This document shows, piece by piece, positions 1 through 5,988 of a DNA stretch of 8,612 nt. The stretch spans positions 1-8,612 of the forward strand of contig WGFD01000103.1 in the NCBI GenBank assembly GCA_015492395.1. Direction: 5' to 3'. Made by a program: the position numbers and the translations under genes. Source of the DNA: Deltaproteobacteria bacterium (GTDB taxonomy: Bacteria; Desulfobacterota; GWC2-55-46; S146-70). The notes beneath the pieces are model-generated. The model did no database searches, was not told the origin of the DNA, and saw nothing but the letters and a program-made list of their open reading frames with translations. Position 1 is the stretch's first letter, and the number at the start of each line of letters is the position of its first letter.

Positions 1-122
1 ATGTCAGGGAGGCGAAGGTGAAGGAACTTAAGAATTCCATAGAGAGCGGCACATACAGCGTCAGGGGCGAGAAGATTGCCGGGGAGATGATAAAGAAGTC
101 ATTGATAGACAAATTCCTGTAG
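1..122 (+). CDS. flgM: FlgM, anti-sigma-28 factor (3' end only)
   Basis: This is the last 39 codons of a gene entering from the left edge, read in the frame that starts at base 3 and ending at TAG 120-122. The visible peptide has the FlgM C-terminal pattern: a basic helix (VKELKNSIESG), the 'G-x-Y-x-V' turn (GTYSV) and the helix EKIAGEMIKKSL. In the family this C-terminal half binds the flagellar sigma factor FliA (sigma-28) and holds it inactive until FlgM is exported through the finished hook-basal body. The N-terminal export region lies outside the window. It is followed 7 bp later by flgN, as in many flagellar clusters. The identity rests on a short segment plus synteny. A sigma-28-type promoter before the flagellin gene in this same window fits a FlgM-controlled late regulon. 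Confidence 0.85.
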   Translation, partial: VREAKVKELKNSIESGTYSVRGEKIAGEMIKKSLIDKFL

Positions 123-129
123 GATATTT

Positions 130-618
130 ATGGTTAAACGGCTAATTGAGGTACTGGAGCAGGAGGTGGAATTATATGAGGAACTTCTCCATCTCTTGCA
201 GGAGGAGAAGAGGTTTTTATCGGTGCGAAAGCGGGAAGAGTTACACCTGATTGCCAATAAGATCGAGACCCTAGTATTCAAGGTGAAGGGCATAGAGGGT
301 GTAAGGAACGGTGTGGTGGGGATGTTGGCCAAGTCATACGGCCTCGATGCCGAAGAGTCCGGACGGGCGTCTAAAGTGAACCTGTCGATGTTGATTAATT
401 CTGTTGAGGTCTTTTACAGGCCCAGATTGAAGGTGCTCCAATCAAATCTCCTCTCACTTTTAGACGGCATCGGAGAACTTAACAGGGGAAACAGCCGGGT
501 CATTAGCCGGAGTATCGAGAATATAAGGACGGCTTTTCTATTTTTAAGGGAACTCTCCATGATAGACACATACAGTCCATCAGGAAAGGTGAACGGCATG
601 CCGGCTAAAGGGGCTTGA
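130..618 (+). CDS. flgN: FlgN, export chaperone for FlgK and FlgL
   Basis: This encodes a 162-residue, almost wholly helical, charged protein. The first 60 residues carry the FlgN signature of a long amphipathic helix rich in Leu and Glu (ELYEELLHLLQEEKRFL), followed by a segment that reaches 'GVRNGVVGMLAKSYGLDAEE', which matches the FlgN 'R..ll..l....g' region. FlgN is a cytoplasmic chaperone that binds the C-termini of the hook-associated proteins FlgK and FlgL and delivers them to the flagellar export gate. Both clients are the next two genes. The ATG at 130 has AGGA at 121-124, which overlaps the flgM stop codon and suggests translational coupling. The protein is slightly longer than the enterobacterial FlgN (about 138 residues). 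No signal peptide or membrane segment is seen. Confidence 0.85.
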   Translation: MVKRLIEVLEQEVELYEELLHLLQEEKRFLSVRKREELHLIANKIETLVFKVKGIEGVRNGVVGMLAKSYGLDAEESGRASKVNLSMLINSVEVFYRPRLKVLQSNLLSLLDGIGELNRGNSRVISRSIENIRTAFLFLRELSMIDTYSPSGKVNGMPAKGA

Positions 619-622
619 CACT

Positions 623-2269
623 ATGGGCCTATCAGGTATACTCGATCTTTCAAAGACAGCACTTCTTGCCGCTCAGTTTTCCATGCGAACTGCCTCCCAC
701 AACATAGCCAATGCGAGCAACCCTAACTATACTCGTCAGAGGGTGATACTCTCCGCCGGAGTCCCCATCACCATAGGCGGGAACTCTGTCGGTACAGGTG
801 TCAGGGCAACGGATATAGAGAGGGTATATGACAGTTTCCTTGGCTTGCAGATAGTGGATGCCAACGAGACGATGGGAAGATACGATGCCTTGGAGGGCGC
901 GCTCAGCAGGCTTGAGGGCATCTTCAACGATTCCCAGGGTCTTGGCCTGGGAGACGCCTTGAATGACCTGTTTTCTTCCCTGCAGGATGTCTCCAATGAC
1001 CCTTCCAGCTACTCGGCCAGGACCGTTCTGCTGAGTAAGGCCCGGACCCTTGCGGACAGGATAAACGATCTGGATGACAGAACCAGGAAGGAGATCGAAA
1101 ATCTGGACAAGCAGATAAAGGGCAGAGTGGATGAGATAAACAGTATAAGCACTCGTATCGCTAGTCTTAATGAGAAGATACAACTGTCTGAAGCTGGAGG
1201 AGAGACGGCGAATGACTTGAGGGACGAGAGGGAGGGACTTATCCGGGAGTTGTCGGGTAAGATCGATATAACTGTACTGGAGGGTGGAGACGGACAGGTG
1301 ACCATACTTGCAGCAGGTGGCAACTCCATTGTGGCGGGCAATAGCACCACCAAGCTTAGTGTCAGCAAAGATCCGGACAACAACAACTACTACGATGTCC
1401 TGCTGGGCAGCCGTAATATAACGGATGATATCTCCTCCGGCAGCCTGAAAGGCTTGCTTGATGCCAGGGATGTCAACTTCCAGGATACATTGAACAGGCT
1501 TGAGACCCTTGCCGCCTCGATTACGAAGGAGTTCAACGTGATCCACAGGGCTGGATACGGCCTTGACAGTTCTACTGGTAATGATTTCTTTACGGCCCTC
1601 TCTCCAAGCGTTACTGCCAAAAGCACCAACACCGGTGGAGCGGCGGCTACTGTTAGCATACAGACACTTTCCAGCCTCACTCTTGATGAATATGAGATAA
1701 GGTTTAGCAGCGCTACAACCTTCAGTGTGGTGAATGCTACCGATGGAACGGTAGTCTCTTCAGGCAACAGCTATACATCGGGGGCGAATATAGACTTTGA
1801 CGGCATCAGGGTAGTGGTGACCGACGGCAGTACCGGTCCGCAGCCTGGCGACGTGTTCAAGGTAAGTGTGACCGATGGGGCTGCGCAGAACTTCGGTGTT
1901 TCACTCACCGCCGCCAATAAGTTCGCTGCCGCCGCCAATTCATCCGGCGTCCCGGGGGACAATACCAATGTACTGTCGATGATAAACCTCGAAGATACAA
2001 ATGTCCTATCGAATAGCGGGGCTACATTCAGTGCTTACTATTCCAGCTTGATCTCTGATATAGGTATGGCCTCCGGCGAGGCGGCCGTCAACAGAGGGGC
2101 CCAGGAGATAGTGCTGGAGGAGCTTAACAGATATCGTTCTTCCGTCTCAGGTGTCTCTCTCGATGAGGAGGCTACCAATCTGCTCAAATACCAGTATGCC
2201 TATGAGGCGGCCGCCAAGGTGATAACGGTGGTTGACTCCATGATGGAAACGATTATAAATCTGAGGTGA
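623..2269 (+). CDS. flgK: FlgK, hook-filament junction protein (HAP1)
   Basis: The protein has 548 residues, almost the length of enterobacterial FlgK. The N-terminus (residues 1-45) has the axial-protein D0 pattern: 'LDLSKTALLAAQFSMRTASHNIANASNPNYTRQRV', split here as LDLSKTALLAAQFSM plus SHNIANASNPNYTRQRV, with the diagnostic NIAN-x-x-xP-x-YTRQ. The C-terminal 45 residues (GVSLDEEATNLLKYQYAYEA, then KVITVVDSMMETIINL) are the matching D0 coiled-coil helix. The middle region includes a helical segment around residues 150-210 and a Ser/Thr/Gly-rich beta region. FlgK is exported and forms the first junction ring between hook and filament. The ATG at 623 lies 4 bp after flgN and has AAAGGGG at 607-613. 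The next gene, flgL, encodes the second junction protein. No truncation is visible. Confidence 0.97.
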   Translation: MGLSGILDLSKTALLAAQFSMRTASHNIANASNPNYTRQRVILSAGVPITIGGNSVGTGVRATDIERVYDSFLGLQIVDANETMGRYDALEGALSRLEGIFNDSQGLGLGDALNDLFSSLQDVSNDPSSYSARTVLLSKARTLADRINDLDDRTRKEIENLDKQIKGRVDEINSISTRIASLNEKIQLSEAGGETANDLRDEREGLIRELSGKIDITVLEGGDGQVTILAAGGNSIVAGNSTTKLSVSKDPDNNNYYDVLLGSRNITDDISSGSLKGLLDARDVNFQDTLNRLETLAASITKEFNVIHRAGYGLDSSTGNDFFTALSPSVTAKSTNTGGAAATVSIQTLSSLTLDEYEIRFSSATTFSVVNATDGTVVSSGNSYTSGANIDFDGIRVVVTDGSTGPQPGDVFKVSVTDGAAQNFGVSLTAANKFAAAANSSGVPGDNTNVLSMINLEDTNVLSNSGATFSAYYSSLISDIGMASGEAAVNRGAQEIVLEELNRYRSSVSGVSLDEEATNLLKYQYAYEAAAKVITVVDSMMETIINLR

Positions 2270-2272
2270 AGT

Positions 2273-3163
2273 ATGCGCGTAACCAACAATATGCTCTTCG
2301 ACTTGTTGACCAACGAACTCTTAAGGTCCAATGAGCGGCTGCTCGGCACCTACGAGACTCTCTCTTCGGGAAAGAAGGTGAACAGGCCGTCCGACGACCC
2401 TGTTGCCGCCTCCGGGATATTGGATTACAAAAAGATATTGGCAAATCTGGACCAGTATAAGCGTAATATCCAGTTTGCGGAGGAGTATCTTGCCAATACC
2501 GAGACCGCCCTCTCGGAGGTCACCAATACCCTTTCCAGACTGAGGGAGCTGGCGGTAGAACAGGCCTCCGATTCAGCCACCGCGGAGACAAGGTTGAATG
2601 CCTCATATGAGGTGGATACCCTCTTCAACGGGTTGATAGCGGCCGGCAATACAAGGTTCGGAGACAGGTATCTCTTTTCGGGATACCTTACGACGACACA
2701 GCCGTTCGACACAAGCGGCACCTATTCCGGTGATAATAATGAGAGTACGCTGAAGATCGGTCAAGGCATTACATTTACATACGGCATCACAGGCAACAAG
2801 ATCTTCAAGGGGGTCGGTACTACAGGGGGTGTGGATATATACACTATCGTCCAGAACTTCAGCACGGCCCTTCAGGCTAACAATGAGACCAACATTCAGG
2901 CCGCCATCGCCACACTGGACAGTTCCATATCACAGATAAATGATATAGTCGCTGAGCTTGGGGCGCGGCTGAATAGGCTGGAGTCCCAGAAGGAGGTTAT
3001 CGGCGGATTCCGAGTAGAGGCGGAAATCATACTCTCGGGGATGGAGGATGCTGATATGACGGATGTATCTATAGAACTTGCAATGAACCAGACGTCACTT
3101 GAGGCCCTTCAGCTTGCAACCTCAAAGGTGCTCGAATTGAATATATTCCGCTTTATCCGTTAG
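2273..3163 (+). CDS. flgL: FlgL, hook-filament junction protein (HAP3)
   Basis: The protein has 296 residues, within the family range. The N-terminus '[20 protein letters not shown]' followed by [20 protein letters not shown] and [13 protein letters not shown] is the flagellin-like D0/D1 pattern, with the hallmark [16 protein letters not shown]. The C-terminus ([20 protein letters not shown] and [14 protein letters not shown]) is the paired D0 helix. FlgL forms the second junction ring, on which the flagellin filament is built. GAGG at 2263-2266, inside the flgK stop region, is spaced 6 nt from the ATG, so flgK and flgL are probably translationally coupled. The gene ends in TAG. A small inverted repeat lies between it and csrA. 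Confidence 0.96.
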   Translation: MRVTNNMLFDLLTNELLRSNERLLGTYETLSSGKKVNRPSDDPVAASGILDYKKILANLDQYKRNIQFAEEYLANTETALSEVTNTLSRLRELAVEQASDSATAETRLNASYEVDTLFNGLIAAGNTRFGDRYLFSGYLTTTQPFDTSGTYSGDNNESTLKIGQGITFTYGITGNKIFKGVGTTGGVDIYTIVQNFSTALQANNETNIQAAIATLDSSISQINDIVAELGARLNRLESQKEVIGGFRVEAEIILSGMEDADMTDVSIELAMNQTSLEALQLATSKVLELNIFRFIR

Positions 3164-3181
3164 TTATCCAATCAAGATAAC
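3163..3181. repeat. Small inverted repeat between flgL and csrA
   Basis: GTTATC (3163-3168) and GATAAC (3176-3181) are perfect inverted arms of 6 bp with a 7-base loop. They start on the last base of the flgL stop codon and end 13 bases before the csrA Shine-Dalgarno sequence. There is no T-tract, so it is not a normal intrinsic terminator. It could be a weak RNA hairpin that stabilises or partly separates flgL from csrA, or it could be chance in an AT-rich gap. Confidence 0.35.
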
Positions 3182-3206
3182 AGTATCTTACGCCAAGGAG
3201 GGCGCC

Positions 3207-3449
3207 ATGCTGGTTTTGACAAGGAAGTCGGGTGAAGGCATAAGGATCGGTGATGATGTACGTATAGTAGTGGTGGGGCTCGACGATAACCAGGTAAGGC
3301 TGGGGATAGAGGCGCCGCAGGAACTGTCCGTTCACAGGGATGAAGTATACGACAGGATAAAGGATGAGAATATAAAGGCCTCCATGATAAGGGTGGATGT
3401 CTTGAAGAGGGTAAAAGAGATCTGGAAAAAGGGAGACTCTGAGGGATGA
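3207..3449 (+). CDS. csrA: CsrA, RNA-binding translational repressor
   Basis: The 80-residue product opens with the CsrA signature [20 protein letters not shown] and continues with [23 protein letters not shown]-contact residues Leu4, Arg6 and Arg44 (in SVHRDEV) are present at the expected positions. CsrA dimers bind ANGGA motifs in mRNA leaders, often over the Shine-Dalgarno sequence, and block translation. The protein is longer than the 61-residue E. coli form, with about 25 residues after the core (from IKDEN on). In the B. subtilis system the extended C-terminal part is where FliW binds, and fliW is the next gene. AAGGAGGG at 3195-3202 is a strong ribosome site. The likely target in this window is the flagellin leader at about 4085-4243. 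Confidence 0.97.
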   Translation: MLVLTRKSGEGIRIGDDVRIVVVGLDDNQVRLGIEAPQELSVHRDEVYDRIKDENIKASMIRVDVLKRVKEIWKKGDSEG

Positions 3450-3479
3450 GGTCAAGAGTCTTTGTACTGGTAGGGATGA

Positions 3480-4004
3480 ATGAAGGGTGACCAGCGACAT
3501 TTTTATGCCGCCGGCGCGAAGGGTATGCCGTTGGTATCTGTAAGTACGGATGAAGAGAGGCATGCCCGCAATAGTGCGGTGGTCAAGTTCGACTCCATTC
3601 ACTTCGGCCGGCTGGAGGTAGCCGAGGATAAGGTGATAGTCTTTGCTTCCGGGCTACTGGGTTTGCCGGTGGCCAAGAGGTTTGTCATGCTCGACGAGAA
3701 GGAAGATGCGCCGTTCCTATGGCTACAGTCCGTGGACGAACCCGCCCTCGCCTTTATTATAATGGACCCTCTGGTCATTAAGGGTGATTACAAAATAAAC
3801 CTCAAACGTCACGATGTGTCGGACCTCGGTGAGCCGAAGGAAGATGACCTTGTTGTACTTGTGATCCTCACGGCGCATGATGGAGACGATATACGGATGA
3901 CGGCAAACCTCAAGGCTCCGCTGATCATAAATACCTCCACAATGAAGGGAAAACAGATAGTCTTGCAGGATGATGGATATCAAATACAGTATCCCGTCTT
4001 TTAG
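3480..4004 (+). CDS. fliW: FliW, flagellar assembly factor and CsrA antagonist
   Basis: The FliW core begins near residue 34 (VVKFDSIHFGRLEVAEDKVI) and continues with FASGLLGLPVAKRFVMLDEK, PFLWLQSVDEPALAFIIMDP and a C-terminal block MTANLKAPLIINTSTMKGKQ, all typical of the family. FliW binds flagellin or CsrA. When flagellin is secreted, free FliW captures CsrA and relieves repression of flagellin translation. The gene sits between csrA and the flagellin gene, as expected. The ATG at 3480 has AGGG at 3472-3475 but gives about 33 residues more than typical FliW (about 140-150). An internal ATG at 3525 has a GAAGGG only 1 nt away, and a GTG at 3579 has no ribosome site, so 3480 is kept with reservation. 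The function call is firm; the start is not. Confidence 0.93.
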   Translation: MKGDQRHFYAAGAKGMPLVSVSTDEERHARNSAVVKFDSIHFGRLEVAEDKVIVFASGLLGLPVAKRFVMLDEKEDAPFLWLQSVDEPALAFIIMDPLVIKGDYKINLKRHDVSDLGEPKEDDLVVLVILTAHDGDDIRMTANLKAPLIINTSTMKGKQIVLQDDGYQIQYPVF

Positions 4005-4021
4005 CATCCGATCCTTCCGTC

Positions 4022-4038
4022 CCGGCTACTGCCGCCGG
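4022..4038 (+). other. Short GC hairpin after fliW
   Basis: CCGGC (4022-4026) and GCCGG (4034-4038) can pair around a 7-base loop, 18 bases after the fliW stop. The bases that follow are ATAATAAAAAGG, with no T-run, so an intrinsic terminator is not supported. It may mark the 3' end of the upstream transcript, since a new promoter starts about 14 bases later. Confidence 0.3.
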
Positions 4039-4051
4039 ATAATAAAAAGGC

Positions 4052-4078
4052 TAAAGTTTCGTTGATCACACCCGATAT
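4052..4078 (+). promoter_or_regulatory. Sigma-28 (FliA) promoter of the flagellin gene
   Basis: TAAAGTTT at 4052-4059, then exactly 11 bases, then CCCGATAT at 4071-4078. The enterobacterial FliA consensus is TAAAGTTT-N11-GCCGATAA, so the -35 element is 8/8, the -10 element 6/8 and the spacing exact. Transcription would start near 4084-4086, giving a leader of about 160 nt before the flagellin ATG. Flagellin is the classic sigma-28 target, and the anti-sigma factor FlgM is encoded at the left edge of this window. Confidence 0.88.
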
Positions 4079-4084
4079 ATAAGT

Positions 4085-4243
4085 TGTGTAGTGAAACAAT
4101 TTGCATGCAGGGAGGTGGTCATATACGATGTGATGTTCAAGTGCGCAGAGCGCATCGGTTGGAGGGTTGATTAGGGTCTGCCCGGCAAAAAACCCAACAC
4201 GGCAAGGGCATGGACGCCCAACAAAATCAAGGAGGATAGTACT
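4085..4243 (+). promoter_or_regulatory. Flagellin mRNA leader with candidate CsrA sites
   Basis: From the predicted start to the flagellin ATG there are three ANGGA motifs: AGGGA at 4109-4113, ATGGA at 4210-4214 and AAGGA at 4229-4233. A further GGA lies at 4161-4163. ATGGA lies in the 6-base loop of a GGGC/GCCC hairpin (4206-4219), the preferred CsrA presentation. AAGGA overlaps the strong ribosome site AAGGAGGA (4229-4236), which is 7 nt from the ATG. A separate 5-6 bp hairpin with loop AGA covers 4141-4155 (TGCGC/GCGCA). Binding at the last two sites by one CsrA dimer would block the ribosome. That csrA and fliW lie just upstream supports this. The motifs are seen; the repression is inferred. 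Confidence 0.65.
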
Positions 4244-5092
4244 ATGGGACTAGTAGTCAACACAAACATCTCGGCACTGATCGCACAGAGGAATGTAAAT
4301 AAGGCTAATAACAAGCTTTCCATGTCCGTAGAGAGGCTGTCTTCGGGTCTCAGGATCAACAGGGCGATGGATGATGCCGCCGGCCTCGCCATCAGTGAGA
4401 AGTTAAAGGCCCATACCCGTTCGATATATGCCGCGATAAGGAACGGCAATGAGGGTATCAATATGCTCCAGGTGGCGGATGGCTCCCTGAAGGAGATCGG
4501 AGATATCCTTCAGAGGATGAGGGAGTTGGCGGAACAGGCGGCGAATAGCACGCTCGGCACCAGTGAGAGGAACTCACTGGATGCAGAATACCAGCAGTTG
4601 AAAAATGAGATCGACAGGATCTCGGATGCCACCGAGTACAACGGCCAGAAGCTCATTGACGGCAGCATTTCCGCAAGCGCGAATGCCCTAAGTTTCCAGA
4701 TAGGCTTCCAGAATGTCGCAGCGAACGACAGGGTGTCACTCTCTATAGCCGATGCGGCTTCAAGCACTCTCACGATCAATACCGGCAATGTCGCGGCAAT
4801 CAGCACTGCGGCTCTTGCGCAGTCTTCCTTAACACAGGTCGACAGCGCCATATCGCTGATAGCCACCAGGAGGGGTGATATAGGAGCCGTACAGAGCCGT
4901 ATGAGTTCGGCGATCTCCAATCTGTCGGCTACTGCGGTAAACTATGAGTCAGCCATATCCAGTATAACAGATGTCGACTTTGCCTTTGAGACCGCGCAAT
5001 TCACGAAGAACCAGATCTTGTCGCAGGCTGCGGTGTCGGTCTTGGCGCAAGCCAATATCTTTCCTCAGCAGGCTCTCGCTCTACTGAGCTAA
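4244..5092 (+). CDS. fliC: Flagellin, main filament subunit
   Basis: The protein has 282 residues. The N-terminal D0/D1 region runs from residue 1 to about 150: VVNTNISALIAQRNVNKANN, LSMSVERLSSGLRINRAMDD and AAGLAISEKLKAHTR are near-canonical. The C-terminal D1/D0 runs from about 195 to 282 (AVQSRMSSAISNL, then ETAQFTKNQILSQAAVSVLA and QANIFPQQALALL). Little lies between, so this is a compact flagellin lacking the surface D2/D3 domains of enterobacterial FliC (about 500 residues). It is exported by the flagellar type III system and polymerises under the FliD cap, with FliS as chaperone. The segment LQRMRELAEQAANST (89-103) and Glu115 keep the residues equivalent to the Toll-like receptor 5 contact site. 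Expression is probably from its own sigma-28 promoter with CsrA control of the leader. Confidence 0.97.
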   Translation: MGLVVNTNISALIAQRNVNKANNKLSMSVERLSSGLRINRAMDDAAGLAISEKLKAHTRSIYAAIRNGNEGINMLQVADGSLKEIGDILQRMRELAEQAANSTLGTSERNSLDAEYQQLKNEIDRISDATEYNGQKLIDGSISASANALSFQIGFQNVAANDRVSLSIADAASSTLTINTGNVAAISTAALAQSSLTQVDSAISLIATRRGDIGAVQSRMSSAISNLSATAVNYESAISSITDVDFAFETAQFTKNQILSQAAVSVLAQANIFPQQALALLS

Positions 5093-5110
5093 ATGGTTTG
5101 AGGGGGTAAA

Positions 5111-5145
5111 TAACGGGGTTGCCATCCATGACGGCAACCCCGTTA
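5111..5145 (+). terminator. Perfect 13-bp hairpin after the flagellin gene
   Basis: TAACGGGGTTGCC (5111-5123) pairs perfectly with GGCAACCCCGTTA (5133-5145) around a 9-base loop, starting 18 bases after the flagellin stop. The downstream bases are AAAGAGAGATTTT, with only a short, displaced T-run, so it is not a textbook intrinsic terminator. It most likely ends or partly attenuates the flagellin transcript, or protects its 3' end from exonucleases. That would let flagellin mRNA exceed the flaG-fliD-fliS message downstream. No separate promoter for flaG is visible between the hairpin and the flaG start. Confidence 0.7.
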
Positions 5146-5161
5146 AAAGAGAGATTTTGCA

Positions 5162-5536
5162 ATGCCTATAGAAGCTGTTAAAGAGATGGGTATAGTGGTT
5201 AAGGAGTCGTTTGATATTCGGCAGTCGCGTGACAGAAGAACCGATTCCTCCGCGCCGATGAAGTGGAATGCTTCTGAAAAGGTAGAAAAGAATGGCGATG
5301 TTAAGGCGGAAGGAGATGATCTGGAAGTGGTTGTGAGCGAGGTCATGGATGAACTTAAAAAGAGATTCCAGCGTGACGTAAAGATGACTGTGGACAGGGA
5401 CACCGATAAGGTAGTTATAAAGATTTTCGATACGGAGAATGATAAGCTGATAAAGCAGATGCCGCCGGAGGAGATCCTGGAGGCGTCGAAAAGACTAGAT
5501 GAACTCGAAGGCATACTCTTCAATGAGGAGGTCTGA
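5162..5536 (+). CDS. flaG: FlaG family protein
   Basis: The 124-residue product has a variable, charged N-terminal half (residues 1-55) and a conserved C-terminal half. The latter contains the FlaG pattern: a helix (VVVSEVMDELKKRFQRDVKM), a beta region TVDRDTDKVVIKIFDTENDK and the signature LIKQMPPEEILEASKRLDEL. The family 'V-I-R-Q-I-P-P-E-E' motif appears as LIKQMPPEE. FlaG is encoded next to flagellin and fliD in many bacteria and affects filament length; its mechanism is not settled. Upstream AGAGAG near 5148-5153 is only a weak ribosome site, so translation may be modest. The stop is 2 bp before the fliD ATG, so the two are probably coupled. Confidence 0.9.
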   Translation: MPIEAVKEMGIVVKESFDIRQSRDRRTDSSAPMKWNASEKVEKNGDVKAEGDDLEVVVSEVMDELKKRFQRDVKMTVDRDTDKVVIKIFDTENDKLIKQMPPEEILEASKRLDELEGILFNEEV

Positions 5537-5538
5537 GG

Positions 5539-5958
5539 ATGTCCAACTTTACGGTAAGCGGCCTGTCCAGCGGTATAGATTACGCGGCACTGATCGAGCA
5601 ACTCGTTACCATAAGGAGGCAGAGAAATCTTCAGCCTCTGCAGGATAAGAAGAGTACCTACCAGTCCAAGCTCACCGAGTACGGCACGCTGGAGTCAAAG
5701 CTTAAGAGCATGGAGTCGGCCGCTGATGCCCTCAGAAAGTCCTCTACATTCGATGTAAAGAAGGCGGAGGTCCAAGATGATACAATCTTTACGGCCTCTG
5801 CATCCAGCGGCGCTTTGACCGGGAACTATGTCATATCCGACATAACCGCCCTGGCGCAGGCCCACAAGATTACCAATGTAGACGCCAAGAGTCTAGCGTA
5901 CAAGCACACCACCACAGCGCTTGCGAATGGCAACACATTGCACTTTCCGGCAACTTGA
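5539..5958 (+). CDS. fliD: FliD N-terminal fragment, before the first stop
   Basis: This reads 139 residues and contains the FliD N-terminal D0/D1 region: MSNFTVSGLSSGIDYAALIE, then LVTIRRQRNLQPLQDKKSTY and the heptad-like helix SKLTEYGTLESKLKSMESAA. GNYVISDITALAQAHKITN is the usual 'G-x-Y-x-V-x-x-LAQAH' block. An excellent ribosome site, AGGAGGT (5526-5532), overlaps the flaG 3' end with 6-nt spacing, so this piece is surely translated if the operon is transcribed. Alone it lacks the outer domains and the C-terminal coiled coil, so it could not form a cap. Confidence 0.8.
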   Translation: MSNFTVSGLSSGIDYAALIEQLVTIRRQRNLQPLQDKKSTYQSKLTEYGTLESKLKSMESAADALRKSSTFDVKKAEVQDDTIFTASASSGALTGNYVISDITALAQAHKITNVDAKSLAYKHTTTALANGNTLHFPAT

Positions 5959-5988
5959 TCTCAGACGACTGTGACCGCGACATAGAAT

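Noticed and set aside
650..1546. Long minus-strand open frame of 298 codons
   Set aside because: It lies wholly inside flgK, which is unmistakable on the + strand; its peptide has no family pattern and no ribosome site. It is a codon-usage shadow.
3153..3602. Minus-strand open frame of 149 codons across csrA and fliW
   Set aside because: It overlaps csrA entirely and the start of fliW, and has no recognisable protein pattern.
4022..4050. Intrinsic terminator after fliW
   Set aside because: The 5-bp stem is followed by A-rich sequence without a T-run, so it is kept only as a short hairpin.
5956..5985. Alternative genetic code or selenocysteine at the fliD stops
   Set aside because: TGA and TAG both end several intact genes in this window, two different stop codons are involved, and I see no reason for selenocysteine in FliD.
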